This document shows, piece after piece, positions 44,821-51,611 of a stretch of DNA of 51,611 nucleotides; positions within the stretch are counted from its first letter, which is position 1, and each line of letters opens with the position of its first letter. Location of the stretch: NCBI GenBank assembly GCA_043746555.1, contig JAYTQU010000343.1:1-51611 (forward strand), written 5' to 3'. The position numbers were made by a program, and so were the translations under genes. Below the pieces are notes generated by a model. The model did no database searches, was not told the origin of the DNA, and was given only the letters and a program-made list of their open reading frames with translations. This DNA comes from CAZQYC01 sp043746555 (GTDB taxonomy: Bacteria > Pseudomonadota > Gammaproteobacteria > Steroidobacterales > Steroidobacteraceae).

Positions 44821-44847
44821 TTAGCACTCAAATTGACGGAGTGCTAA
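44821..44847. promoter_or_regulatory. CIRCE operator (HrcA-binding element) upstream of rpoH
   Basis: A perfect 9-9-9 inverted repeat, TTAGCACTC-N9-GAGTGCTAA, which is the CIRCE consensus for the heat-shock repressor HrcA. It lies 86 bases before the rpoH start codon. The spacer contains TTGACG, a good -35 hexamer, and CCCCAT starts 17 bases after it, so the operator covers a probable promoter. HrcA itself is not in the window. Confidence 0.92.
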
Positions 44848-44861
44848 ACTCTACCCCCCAT
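44833..44861 (+). promoter_or_regulatory. Candidate rpoH promoter embedded in CIRCE
   Basis: TTGACG (44833-44838), 17 bases, then CCCCAT (44856-44861). TTGACG suits sigma-70; CCCCAT is the typical -10 core of sigma-32 promoters, though 17 bases is longer than the usual sigma-32 spacing. Either sigma factor could be used, and rpoH self-control is possible. Inferred from sequence only. Confidence 0.4.
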
Positions 44862-44933
44862 GGATTCGATGCAATGCTTGGGAATCCGAGCATACGCAAT
44901 CGATCTACTCCGAGCTAAAAGGTGGACGAACTG

Positions 44934-45812
44934 ATGAACACAGCGCTAATGCTTAGACCGCTCGATCTCGCGCCAGTCGGCCCCGGCGGAAGTGTCGACG
45001 CATATATCGATCGCGTTGCGCACATCCCCGTGCTCAGCCGCGAGGAGGAGCTTGAACTGGCGAGGCGGTTCAAGGACCAAACCGACCTGCAAGCAGCTCG
45101 CGACTTGGTGCTCTCGCACTTGCGTTTCGTCGTGCACATCGCACGCGGCTATACGGGTTACGGCTTGCCGGTGGGCGATCTTATTCAAGAAGGCAATGTC
45201 GGATTAATGAAAGCGGTGAAACGTTTCGACCCGAGCGTCGGCGTGAGACTGGTATCGTTCGCCGTGCATTGGATTCGCGCCGAGATTCACGAATACGTGC
45301 TCAAGAATTGGCGCTTGGTCAAAGTCGCCACCACCAAAGCGCAGCGCAAATTGTTTTTCAACCTACGCCGTTACAAGAAGACGCTCGGCTGGTTATCGGA
45401 AAGCGAGACTCAGGCGGTAGCTCGCGATCTGGGTGTCGAGCCCAAAGAAGTAACGGAGATGGAGCGACGCTTAAGCTCCAGAGATTTGTCTTTCGATCCG
45501 GCGCCGGATGCCGACGACGAAGACGAAACCTATTCACCTTCCGCGTATCTTTCGAGCGCCGACTCCGATCCTTCAATCGCCATCGAACGCGATCAGTGGG
45601 ACGACGACGCCGGCGATCGCGTGACAACGGCGTTGGCGACACTCGACGACCGCAGCCGACAGATTCTACAACGACGCTGGATGACCGACGATAAGGCCAC
45701 GCTGCACGAGTTGGCCGACGAATACGGCGTGTCGGCCGAGCGCATCCGTCAGATCGAAGCGAGCGCGATTAAGAAATTGCGCAAGTTGGTCGTGGAAGAA
45801 ACGACGTCGTAG
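44934..45812 (+). CDS. rpoH: RNA polymerase heat-shock sigma factor RpoH (sigma-32)
   Basis: A 292-aa group 3-type sigma factor. Region 2 contains DLIQEGNVGLMKAVKRFDPS and RLVSFAVHWIRAEIHEYVL; the RpoH box QRKLFFNLR (residues 137-145) distinguishes it from other sigma factors. Region 4 reads LDDRSRQILQRRWMTDDKAT and then YGVSAERIRQIEASAIKKLR. It directs transcription of chaperone and protease genes after heat shock. The start ATG 44934 has AAGGTGG eight bases upstream; a GTG 12 bases earlier is in the ribosome site. It follows ftsX in the conserved ftsYEX-rpoH order, but with its own CIRCE-controlled upstream region. A strong hairpin follows the stop. Confidence 0.97.
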   Translation: MNTALMLRPLDLAPVGPGGSVDAYIDRVAHIPVLSREEELELARRFKDQTDLQAARDLVLSHLRFVVHIARGYTGYGLPVGDLIQEGNVGLMKAVKRFDPSVGVRLVSFAVHWIRAEIHEYVLKNWRLVKVATTKAQRKLFFNLRRYKKTLGWLSESETQAVARDLGVEPKEVTEMERRLSSRDLSFDPAPDADDEDETYSPSAYLSSADSDPSIAIERDQWDDDAGDRVTTALATLDDRSRQILQRRWMTDDKATLHELADEYGVSAERIRQIEASAIKKLRKLVVEETTS

Positions 45813-45815
45813 CGC

Positions 45816-45855
45816 GCAAGCGCGAAGCGATAGAATTTCATCGCTTCACGCTTGC
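45816..45855. terminator. Hairpin between convergent rpoH and OmpA lipoprotein genes
   Basis: Stem GCAAGCG-C-GAAGCGAT paired with ATCGCTTC-A-CGCTTGC around an 8-base loop; 15 pairs with one C/A mismatch. It begins three bases after the rpoH stop and ends 13 before the other gene's stop. There is no T run on either side, so it may be an intrinsic-like or rho-assisted terminator, or a transcript-stabilising hairpin. Confidence 0.6.
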
Positions 45856-45868
45856 ACAAGAGGGAATC

Positions 45869-46528
45869 CTAGCCGTTCGGCACGATCGTCAATTCCACGC
45901 GTCGATTCTGTTGACGTCCTTCCGGCGTGGCATTCGATGCAATCGGATGTGAGTCCGCAGCGCCGACAATGATAAAGCGTTTCGCGTTCACGCCGCGTCC
46001 CTCGATATAGTTAGCGACGGTGGACGCTCGTCGTTCCGACAACGGCTGATTCAATTGTTTGCCGCCCGTGTTATCGGTGTGCCCCGCCACTTCGACAACG
46101 GATTTGTCGTACTCCTTCAACACCAACCCCACCGAGTCCAGCGCCGGGAAGAATTGCGAATTGAGATCGGCACTGTTCGACGAAAAGGTAATGTTGCCGG
46201 GCATGTTGAGCGTAATGTTATTGCCGTTGCGGGTAACACTCACGCCCGTGCCTTCTAATTTTTGTCGCAGTTTCGCTTCTTGCACGTCCATGTAGTAACC
46301 GGTCCCGCCACCGGCGATTGCACCAACGCCTGCGCCGATCAGTGCATTTTGCAGCTTATCTCCCCTAGTTAGGAGTCCCGCGACGGCACCGACTGCCGCG
46401 CCGATTGCAGCACCTTTGGTTACCTTACTCGTTTGCTTCTCCTGCGTGTACGGATTAACGGTCGAGCACGCGCTGGCTAACAAGGCAAGGCTCGCGGCGA
46501 CCACCACCGTGTTCATGCATCGCTTCAT
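45869..46528 (-). CDS. OmpA family outer-membrane lipoprotein (YiaD-like)
   Basis: A 219-aa lipoprotein: signal MKRCMNTVVVAASLALLASA followed by Cys, a lipobox-type cleavage site (LASAC). Then a glycine-zipper segment (GAAIGAAVGAVAG and GAGVGAIAGGGTG), and a C-terminal OmpA domain with VVEVAGHTDNTG, LNQPLSERRASTVANYIEG and NRRVEL that binds peptidoglycan. The glycine zipper plus OmpA layout resembles YiaD/YfiB-type lipoproteins. ATG 46528 has AGGAG seven bases upstream. It lies beside the sortase-type regulator pair but is transcribed away from it. Confidence 0.93.
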   Translation of the reverse strand: MKRCMNTVVVAASLALLASACSTVNPYTQEKQTSKVTKGAAIGAAVGAVAGLLTRGDKLQNALIGAGVGAIAGGGTGYYMDVQEAKLRQKLEGTGVSVTRNGNNITLNMPGNITFSSNSADLNSQFFPALDSVGLVLKEYDKSVVEVAGHTDNTGGKQLNQPLSERRASTVANYIEGRGVNAKRFIIVGAADSHPIASNATPEGRQQNRRVELTIVPNG

Positions 46529-46917
46529 AGTCGATCTCCTGTGGATTCGATAACTCGCGAAGTATAGACGCGTCGCGGGGTTCATGTGTATCGGCAATCG
46601 CATTGTCTATTCGTGCCGTCAAATCCCATGCCCCCAACACTACGAGCCACGCAAGTAACGACGTCACAGTCGACTTAACACGATCGCCGCGTGTTTGAAC
46701 CGAATCCGAAGATGTCGAAGCGACTGGGAACCGGTTGAACATCGAACGCACTCCAGAAAGACACGTCTGCATTGCGCGCGCCAACTGTGCGGCTGCATCG
46801 ATTAGCAGCGACACGAATCAGGCAAGATTGTGATCAATTGTGGTAGCCCCTCGGCTTACCTCTTTCCCGCGCTAGAATCGCAGCCAATCAGTCAATTACT
46901 TCTGCGCGGAAACGCCC
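46529..46917. promoter_or_regulatory. 389-base divergent region between OmpA lipoprotein and response regulator
   Basis: No supported gene. A TAGAAT -10 candidate at 46873-46878 lies 40 bases before the regulator start, without a good -35 at normal distance. A minus-strand frame (46455-46814) with one hydrophobic stretch exists but overlaps the lipoprotein start and lacks a ribosome site. Confidence 0.4.
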
Positions 46918-47610
46918 ATGAAAAAATCGATCGCTATCGTGGAAGATGAACCCGCCATCCGCGAAAACTATGCGGCCGCGTTTCAACGTCACGGCTACTC
47001 GGTGCGTGCCTATGCCGATCGGCCGACGGCGTTGTCCGCTTTTCAAACTCGTCTTCCCGACTTGGCGGTCATCGATATCGGTTTGAAAGACGAACCCGAA
47101 GGCGGCTTTGCGTTGTGCCGCGAATTGCGAGCGCTGTCGGCCGAACTACCGATTATTTTTTTGACGGCTCGCGATAGCGAACTCGACGCAGTGTCGGGAC
47201 TGCGACTCGGCGCCGACGACTATTTGACGAAAGACTTAAGTCTCACCCATCTTTTGGCGCGAGTGACCGCCTTGTTTCGGCGTATCGATGCGCTGACACA
47301 ACCCAATTCGCGAGACCACGCTCTAACGCGCGGTGCGTTAGTGGTCGATACCGAACGATTGCGAGCAACCTGGTTGGATAAGCCTTTAGACCTAACCCTC
47401 ACGGAGTTTTGGATCGTGCATGCCATCGCCAAAAATCCGGGGCACGTAAAGAATCGCCAACAATTAATGGACGCCGCCAATGTGGTGCTCGACGACAACA
47501 CCATCACTTCGCACATCAAACGCATTCGCCGCAAGTTTCAAAGTATCGACGCTCAATTCGACGGCATCGAAACGATGTACGGAATGGGTTATCGATGGAA
47601 GGAAGAATAA
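46918..47610 (+). CDS. Response regulator of the proteobacterial dedicated sortase type (PdsR-like)
   Basis: A 230-aa OmpR-family regulator. Receiver: IAIVEDEPAIRENY, phospho-Asp 53 in AVIDIGLKDEPEGGF, LTARDSELDAVSGLRLGADD and YLTKDLS. The C-terminal winged helix contains FWIVHAIAKNPGHVKNRQQL, DDNTITSHIKRIRRKF and YGMGYRW. The combination of DIGL, EPEGGF, LTKD and KNPGHVKNR is what I associate with the TIGR03787 (PdsR) family, which normally works with a PdsS kinase and a class-specific sortase with its single LPXTG target. No sortase or target lies in this window. ATG 46918 has CGGAAA upstream. The kinase follows 68 bases later. Confidence 0.85.
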   Translation: MKKSIAIVEDEPAIRENYAAAFQRHGYSVRAYADRPTALSAFQTRLPDLAVIDIGLKDEPEGGFALCRELRALSAELPIIFLTARDSELDAVSGLRLGADDYLTKDLSLTHLLARVTALFRRIDALTQPNSRDHALTRGALVVDTERLRATWLDKPLDLTLTEFWIVHAIAKNPGHVKNRQQLMDAANVVLDDNTITSHIKRIRRKFQSIDAQFDGIETMYGMGYRWKEE

Positions 47611-47678
47611 ATCGGCGCGTGGCACTCAAAGCGTGAGTTGACGACTCGCCGATCTGCCGACGCCTCTATACTCTCTGC

Positions 47679-49712
47679 ATGTCGTTGCGCATTCGCCTAC
47701 TTATTTTGAGTCTCGGTACGCTCTCGCTACCGTGGGCGGGCTGCGAGTACGCACGGCAGATGGAAGACGTGTTGCGCTCAGGTCAAGAAGCCGCGCTACT
47801 AACGACGGGACAAACTCTCGCGCGGGTCATCGTCGCCGACAGCGATCTAGTCGAACAAACCTTTTCGCAGACGCCAACCAGTGGCGCTAAAGATGAGCGA
47901 TTATTCGCCGCGCAGTTGACGACCTCTCCACTACTCGACGGTTCCATGGACGAATGGCCGCAGCCGGCGCGCGAGCTGCCAACTGACGCCAGCACTCATC
48001 ATCTCCGTCTCGGCGTTTACGGCGCAGCACTGTATGCGTTTATGAACGTGTCAACGCCGCAGATTCGGTATGAGCTGCCGAGTGAAGAAGATCGACCGAT
48101 CGCGACAAATAACGACCGCGTGATTTTGTTGATGCGCGATCAGAGCGGCGTAGATCGAGCATGGTCATTAAGCGCAGTCGCGCCGGGACCAATCATCGTG
48201 CGACGCGCCACGACGGTGCTGCCGTGGAAGCCAATTGCAAATGACGACGACGAAATTCGCGGCACGTGGCGCGAAACGCGCGACGGCTTCGACATCGAAT
48301 TGCGAATTCCCATGCGATTGGTCGGCACAGGCTTTGCTATCGAACATCTCGCCGACAACGCGTCGCTACCCGCGAGCATCGAACCCAGACCGCTGCGCGT
48401 CGCATCGGAAACACTGCGCGATAAATTGGCGCTGTACGCTCCGGAAGGATTGCGCATTTCCGTTGTCGATGAGCAAGGTTGGTTGCTTGCTCGCGCGGGA
48501 ACGCTTCTGACTGCAACGGATGACGGTAACGAATCGCCAAGCTGGTATCGCTGGTTCCTCGGACGCAGTGAACGACCGCCGCCGAGCTACGGATTGCCTT
48601 ACGGCATGTGGGGATCGCCGATCGACGACGCACGCGTAGGACAAAACAAGGCGATCTGGTTTAAGGCGGGCAGCGGCGAACCTTCGACAGTGCGCGCGGC
48701 AATTCCGATTGCAACCGCCAATGGAATCGTGGGTGTCGTCTCAGTGGAAGAGGCCGGCAACCAATTGCTACAAGATCGCGATGTCGCGCTGGCGGGATTG
48801 CTACGCATGACATTGTCGATAGCGCTCTTAGCTGTGGGCGCGTCGATTGTTTTTGCCGCAATGTTATCACGACGCATTCGTCGCTTGAGTGTTGCGGCGG
48901 CCAACGCGTTGAGTCCCCGAGGCGATGTCGATGCGCGTCTGCCGGAAACCAAAGCCACCGATGAACTTGGCGACTTGGCGCGAAGTTACGCAACGTTGTT
49001 GCTACGCTTTAAGGAGTACACGCTATATCTGCGAACGTTGGGCTCAAAGCTCTCGCATGAATTTCGAACACCACTCGCAATCGTCAGTTCCTCGCTCGAC
49101 AATCTTGCTGCCGAGAAAGGCGTTGCCGACCAAACTTACTTGCTACGCGCTCGCGAAGGGACTGCGCGTTTGCAAAGTATTCTGACCGCAATGACTGAAG
49201 CGACGCGTGTCGAACAAAGTATCGAGACCGCAGAACGCATCAATTTCGATTTGGCCGATTTGCTGCGCGGGGTTGGTCAAGCGTATGCGCATACGTTTGC
49301 GACGCATCGGATCGAAGTGAATCTACCGACGGAAGCCTGCCCGCTGCACGGCGCGCCGGAGCTCATCGTACAGATGCTCGATAAGTTGATCGACAATGCC
49401 GTCGATTTTTCTCCACCAGGGCATCGCATCGCGATTGAATTGAGAATCGAACCCAAACAATATCGATTGATGGTCGGCAACGAAGGTCCGCTGCTCGCGC
49501 CGGAAGCTGAACACAAAATGTTCGACATGTTGGTCAGTCATCGAGCCGGTGAAGGCGCCAAGCCGCATCTTGGACTAGGTCTATTTATTGTGCAGTTAAT
49601 CGCGCGCTTTCATGGCGGTCGCGCGGTAAGCCGCAATATGTCGGACCTGAATGGCGTCGAGATTGATATTGAGCTTCCTCGCCCACCTCGCGCCGCAAGT
49701 AAGGCGGACTAA
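47679..49712 (+). CDS. Sensor histidine kinase of the proteobacterial dedicated sortase type (PdsS-like)
   Basis: A 677-aa membrane kinase. An N-terminal helix (about residues 3-22) precedes a large periplasmic domain (about 30-365), and a second helix (about 368-395) leads to a HAMP-like linker with RRIRRLSVAAANAL. The kinase core has LSHEFRTPLAIVSSSLDNLA (phospho-His), LIDNAVDFSPPG, and GLGLFIVQLIARFHGGRA. The periplasmic domain begins LLDGSMDEWPQPARELP and looks like a CBM9/DOMON-type beta sandwich, suggesting binding of a sugar-like or envelope ligand. It forms a pair with the upstream regulator. The membership in the TIGR03785 family is my recognition from sequence and should be tested. 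Confidence 0.85.
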   Translation: MSLRIRLLILSLGTLSLPWAGCEYARQMEDVLRSGQEAALLTTGQTLARVIVADSDLVEQTFSQTPTSGAKDERLFAAQLTTSPLLDGSMDEWPQPARELPTDASTHHLRLGVYGAALYAFMNVSTPQIRYELPSEEDRPIATNNDRVILLMRDQSGVDRAWSLSAVAPGPIIVRRATTVLPWKPIANDDDEIRGTWRETRDGFDIELRIPMRLVGTGFAIEHLADNASLPASIEPRPLRVASETLRDKLALYAPEGLRISVVDEQGWLLARAGTLLTATDDGNESPSWYRWFLGRSERPPPSYGLPYGMWGSPIDDARVGQNKAIWFKAGSGEPSTVRAAIPIATANGIVGVVSVEEAGNQLLQDRDVALAGLLRMTLSIALLAVGASIVFAAMLSRRIRRLSVAAANALSPRGDVDARLPETKATDELGDLARSYATLLLRFKEYTLYLRTLGSKLSHEFRTPLAIVSSSLDNLAAEKGVADQTYLLRAREGTARLQSILTAMTEATRVEQSIETAERINFDLADLLRGVGQAYAHTFATHRIEVNLPTEACPLHGAPELIVQMLDKLIDNAVDFSPPGHRIAIELRIEPKQYRLMVGNEGPLLAPEAEHKMFDMLVSHRAGEGAKPHLGLGLFIVQLIARFHGGRAVSRNMSDLNGVEIDIELPRPPRAASKAD

Positions 49713-50138
49713 CATTGGCGGATGGGTAGCAATCTGCGCAATTTTTGGCTTAAGGGTGTCGGCGATTCTTACATGGGCACTGCGTTGCATATCGACGAGC
49801 ATTGCGCGCACAACGATTGCGCTCTTGCTTCATACCCACGAGCGCGAGTACCCTACGCCGTCATCGAGATCGAGGTTCGACACGACACGAATCGAAGCCA
49901 CGAAAAGATTGAAAGACGACACGACTTCGAACAGAATTTTTGACCGGGGAACGCGAACAGGTACGCGAATTGAAACGCTGGGGGGAAACGGCAACGGAAG
50001 CAACAAAACGCTTTGCAAAGCGAGTTTAATAATAATAAAGGCAATGCATCGATATTCGCATGGCAACGGCGAAGTCGTTACAAGAAGAGCTAAAAAAACA
50101 GCCCCGCTATGTGGGGCTTTTTGTTGTTGGCTTCGAAA
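49713..50138. other. 426-base region without a supported gene
   Basis: Lies between the kinase stop and the convergent LysE gene stop. It has several short frames on both strands but none with a convincing ribosome site and family. The right end holds a terminator hairpin (50092-50122). A small RNA or an unrecognised small protein cannot be excluded. Confidence 0.4.
50092..50122. terminator. Rho-independent terminator (bidirectional)
   Basis: Stem AGCCCCGC/GTGGGGCT (50100-50118) with a TAT loop, seven A on the left and five T on the right. On the minus strand it ends the LysE transcript 20 bases after its stop; on the plus strand it would end anything transcribed through 49.7-50.1 kb. Confidence 0.9.
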
Positions 50139-50783
50139 TTACTTTGCGCTGCGCGACGCTAGCGCCGTCAAAACTCCGAGACCGATAAAAACACCACCGG
50201 AGAAAAAGCGCGTCAACTCGGACGTAGCGTTGCTACGCGCAAAAAGCCGTGCCATCGTGCTCGCCGTCATGGCGTACAGCGCATCGGTGACCAATGCGAT
50301 CGCAACGAAGATGCTTCCCAACAAAACGCTCTGCAGCATGGGCGGTGCACCCTGTGTTAGAAACTGCGGCAAGAAAGCCGCAAAGAATAGCGTGGTCTTG
50401 GGATGAAACAACGCTACCAAGAAGCCGTCGCGAAACACTCTCGATAGCGTCGCTGGATTCAGTGCGGTAACAGCACCATCGGCTTTTGTTGCTCGCAGAG
50501 CCCGAATACCGAGATAAACCAAATACGTCGCGCCCGCATATTTAAAGATTGAAAATGCGAACGATGAGATGGCAAACAGCGCCGCCAGACCGATCGATGC
50601 ACCGATTGCATTACAGAGATTTCCGAGTGCGACGCCCAACACCGACGCGAGCCCGATGCGACGACCTTGCGCCAAACTGCGCGTGACAATATAGATCACG
50701 CCGGGACCCGGCGTAACGGCAAGCACCAAGCTCGCAATCAAGAAGGTAGAGAACAGCGGCCAAGGTGGAAGCGCGTTAGTCAT
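50139..50783 (-). CDS. LysE/RhtB family amino acid exporter
   Basis: A 214-aa inner-membrane protein with about six hydrophobic segments. The N-terminus has the family motif AVTPGPGVIYIVTRSLAQGR and then GLASVLGVALGNLCNAIGA; FHPKTTLFFAAFLPQF is the conserved mid-region motif. LysE/RhtB proteins export amino acids such as lysine, threonine, homoserine lactone or azetidine derivatives; the substrate is not visible here. ATG 50783 has AGGAAAGGG upstream. It is followed by a strong terminator and preceded by the MAPEG gene, 56 bases upstream in the same direction. Confidence 0.92.
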   Translation of the reverse strand: MTNALPPWPLFSTFLIASLVLAVTPGPGVIYIVTRSLAQGRRIGLASVLGVALGNLCNAIGASIGLAALFAISSFAFSIFKYAGATYLVYLGIRALRATKADGAVTALNPATLSRVFRDGFLVALFHPKTTLFFAAFLPQFLTQGAPPMLQSVLLGSIFVAIALVTDALYAMTASTMARLFARSNATSELTRFFSGGVFIGLGVLTALASRSAK

Positions 50784-50839
50784 CGCTCACCCTTTCCTCC
50801 GCCGGATCACATCGGCTGCATCCATTCAGCCCAAATCGC

Positions 50840-51238
50840 CTACCAGCCCACTGCGGCGCGAACAGCGCCATACAACGCTCCGAGCACCAGCGGCGTGACC
50901 ACGAAGAAACTGAGCATCGATCCCACTTCGCGCTTTTTCGGATCGCGAACGTAACCGAACGCATAAAGAATTCGCGCCACGACAAAGATGACGCCGAGTC
51001 CAGCCGCCCAAAGTTCACTGATAAATGCGCCGAATAACCAAAGCGCGGGAAGAAAAACAATCATCTGTTCGAGCGTGTTGTAATGAACGCGAAAGTGCCG
51101 TTCGAACATTTCGTGACCGGATGTTGCCGGCGCTTTGACGCCGTACTTGCCGCGCGCGTAGCCCACCATGCCGCCGAGCACCATGAATTCGAGAATCGCG
51201 AGCAGCGTGACGATGGACACTAAAGGCATGCTAATCAT
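50840..51238 (-). CDS. MAPEG family membrane protein
   Basis: A 132-aa protein with four hydrophobic segments and the MAPEG pattern: ARGKYGVKAPATSGHEMFER, then HFRVHYNTLEQMIVFLPALW and ARILYAFGYVRDPKKRE. The family includes glutathione-dependent membrane enzymes (microsomal glutathione transferase, leukotriene synthase); bacterial members probably act on lipid peroxides or xenobiotics. ATG 51238 has GGAG seven bases upstream; a second ATG three codons in is less likely. The neighbours LysE (same strand) and the holin-like gene (divergent) do not point to a role. Confidence 0.9.
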   Translation of the reverse strand: MISMPLVSIVTLLAILEFMVLGGMVGYARGKYGVKAPATSGHEMFERHFRVHYNTLEQMIVFLPALWLFGAFISELWAAGLGVIFVVARILYAFGYVRDPKKREVGSMLSFFVVTPLVLGALYGAVRAAVGW

Positions 51239-51295
51239 TGTTGTACTCCAAAGTTATGGGAGAATTGCGATCGGTAATCGATTGAGAGAGTCGTT

Positions 51296-51611
51296 ATGAT
51301 TGGATTTCTACTGCGGGCGGCGATTGTCGCACTTGGGCTGTGGCTTGCAACACAGATATTTTCCGGCATCGGCTTCGATGCCCCCAATACGTTGATCGCA
51401 GCGGCATTGTTGCTAGGCGTCGTCAACGCCGTCATTCGACCGCTGCTGCTCATCCTCACGCTGCCGATCACGGTGTTTACCTTGGGCTTCTTCTTGCTGG
51501 TTATCAATGCTGCGATGCTGGGGCTGGTTGCGCTAATGCTCGATGGTTTTCGTATTTCCGGATTTTGGACTGCGGTTGGAACGTCGCTCATCGTGAGCTT
51601 AACCTCATGGG
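51296..51611 (+). CDS. Phage holin family / 4-TM YvlD-like protein, 3' end outside window
   Basis: The first 105 codons are visible: MIGFLLRAAIVALGLWLATQ, then AAALLLGVVNAVIRPLLLIL, TLPITVFTLGFFLLVINAAM and a further hydrophobic run. Three to four membrane helices and the motif VVNAVIRPLLLILTLP are typical of the mycobacterial 4-TM phage holin (YvlD-like) family, common as plain chromosomal genes. Despite the name there is no lysis cassette or phage gene around it. ATG 51296 follows GAGAGAG at five bases. The gene runs off the right edge and is divergent from MAPEG across 57 bases. Confidence 0.85.
   Translation, partial: MIGFLLRAAIVALGLWLATQIFSGIGFDAPNTLIAAALLLGVVNAVIRPLLLILTLPITVFTLGFFLLVINAAMLGLVALMLDGFRISGFWTAVGTSLIVSLTSW

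Noticed and set aside
44821..44847. Rho-independent terminator after ftsX
   Set aside because: Perfect palindromic arms fit the CIRCE consensus exactly and no T run follows on either strand.
45869..46528. Assignment of the OmpA lipoprotein as PdsO of the sortase system
   Set aside because: Glycine zipper plus OmpA domain with a lipobox is the common YiaD/YfiB layout; adjacency alone is not enough.
46455..46814. Minus-strand frame of 119 aa with one hydrophobic segment upstream of the OmpA lipoprotein
   Set aside because: GTG start without a ribosome site, overlaps the lipoprotein start and its strong AGGAG, and no recognisable family.
49722..49943. 73-aa plus-strand frame after the PdsS-like kinase
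   Set aside because: No Shine-Dalgarno sequence and no recognisable protein pattern.
51296..51611. Prophage lysis gene
   Set aside because: The holin-like name comes from a family that is mostly chromosomal; no endolysin, spanin or other phage gene is near.

Overview
The window looks like a chromosome segment of a free-living gammaproteobacterium. The order dut-coaBC / radC-rpmB-rpmG / mutM-coaD, with ftsY-ftsE-ftsX-rpoH close by, is a classic gammaproteobacterial housekeeping arrangement. An AsmA protein, OmpA lipoprotein, TonB receptor and AmpG-like permease show a Gram-negative envelope. Base composition is moderately GC-rich and TTG/GTG starts are frequent. I cannot name the species. I see no insertion sequence, prophage or CRISPR array.

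Layout. 1-6.6 kb (minus strand): an SPFH protein cut by the window edge, NfeD, an acyl-CoA synthetase, yggX, and the 4-bp-overlapping chain asmA-like > SRPBCC > mutY. 6.7-24.8 kb: an uninterrupted block of ten two-component and cyclic-di-GMP signalling genes. 25-27 kb: a frameshifted small gene, a membrane protein and tRNA-Gly(CCC). 27-34 kb: TonB receptor, trmB, a small acidic protein, Rieske protein, AmpG-like permease, pyrE and a DUF4124 protein. 34-41.6 kb: dut, coaBC, radC, rpmB, rpmG, a bidirectional terminator, acyl desaturase, mutM, coaD, rsmD and a family 9 glycosyltransferase. 41.6-46.5 kb: a deleted creD remnant, ftsY-ftsE-ftsX, a perfect CIRCE element, rpoH and an OmpA lipoprotein. 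46.9-51.6 kb: a response regulator/histidine kinase pair of the proteobacterial dedicated sortase type without a sortase in view, a LysE exporter, a MAPEG protein and a partial 4-TM holin-like protein.

The signalling block is the most notable part. It holds five histidine kinases (three hybrids, one with an N-terminal receiver, one plain), two NarL-type regulators, two receiver-EAL proteins and one receiver-GGDEF protein. Two modules occur twice as diverged paralogues: (A) PAS kinase with C-terminal receiver > receiver-EAL, and (B) HisKA_3 kinase plus NarL regulator. One A copy is extended by a translationally coupled receiver-GGDEF gene, so one kinase is placed to control both synthesis and breakdown of cyclic-di-GMP. 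The other A copy starts with a LOV-like PAS domain that keeps the adduct cysteine but lacks several flavin contacts. The far-upstream kinase ends in two receivers and an HPt domain and could act as a phosphorelay hub.

Other points of interest are the CIRCE operator over the rpoH promoter, the creD remnant that keeps its start signals, and the sortase-type regulator pair without a sortase.
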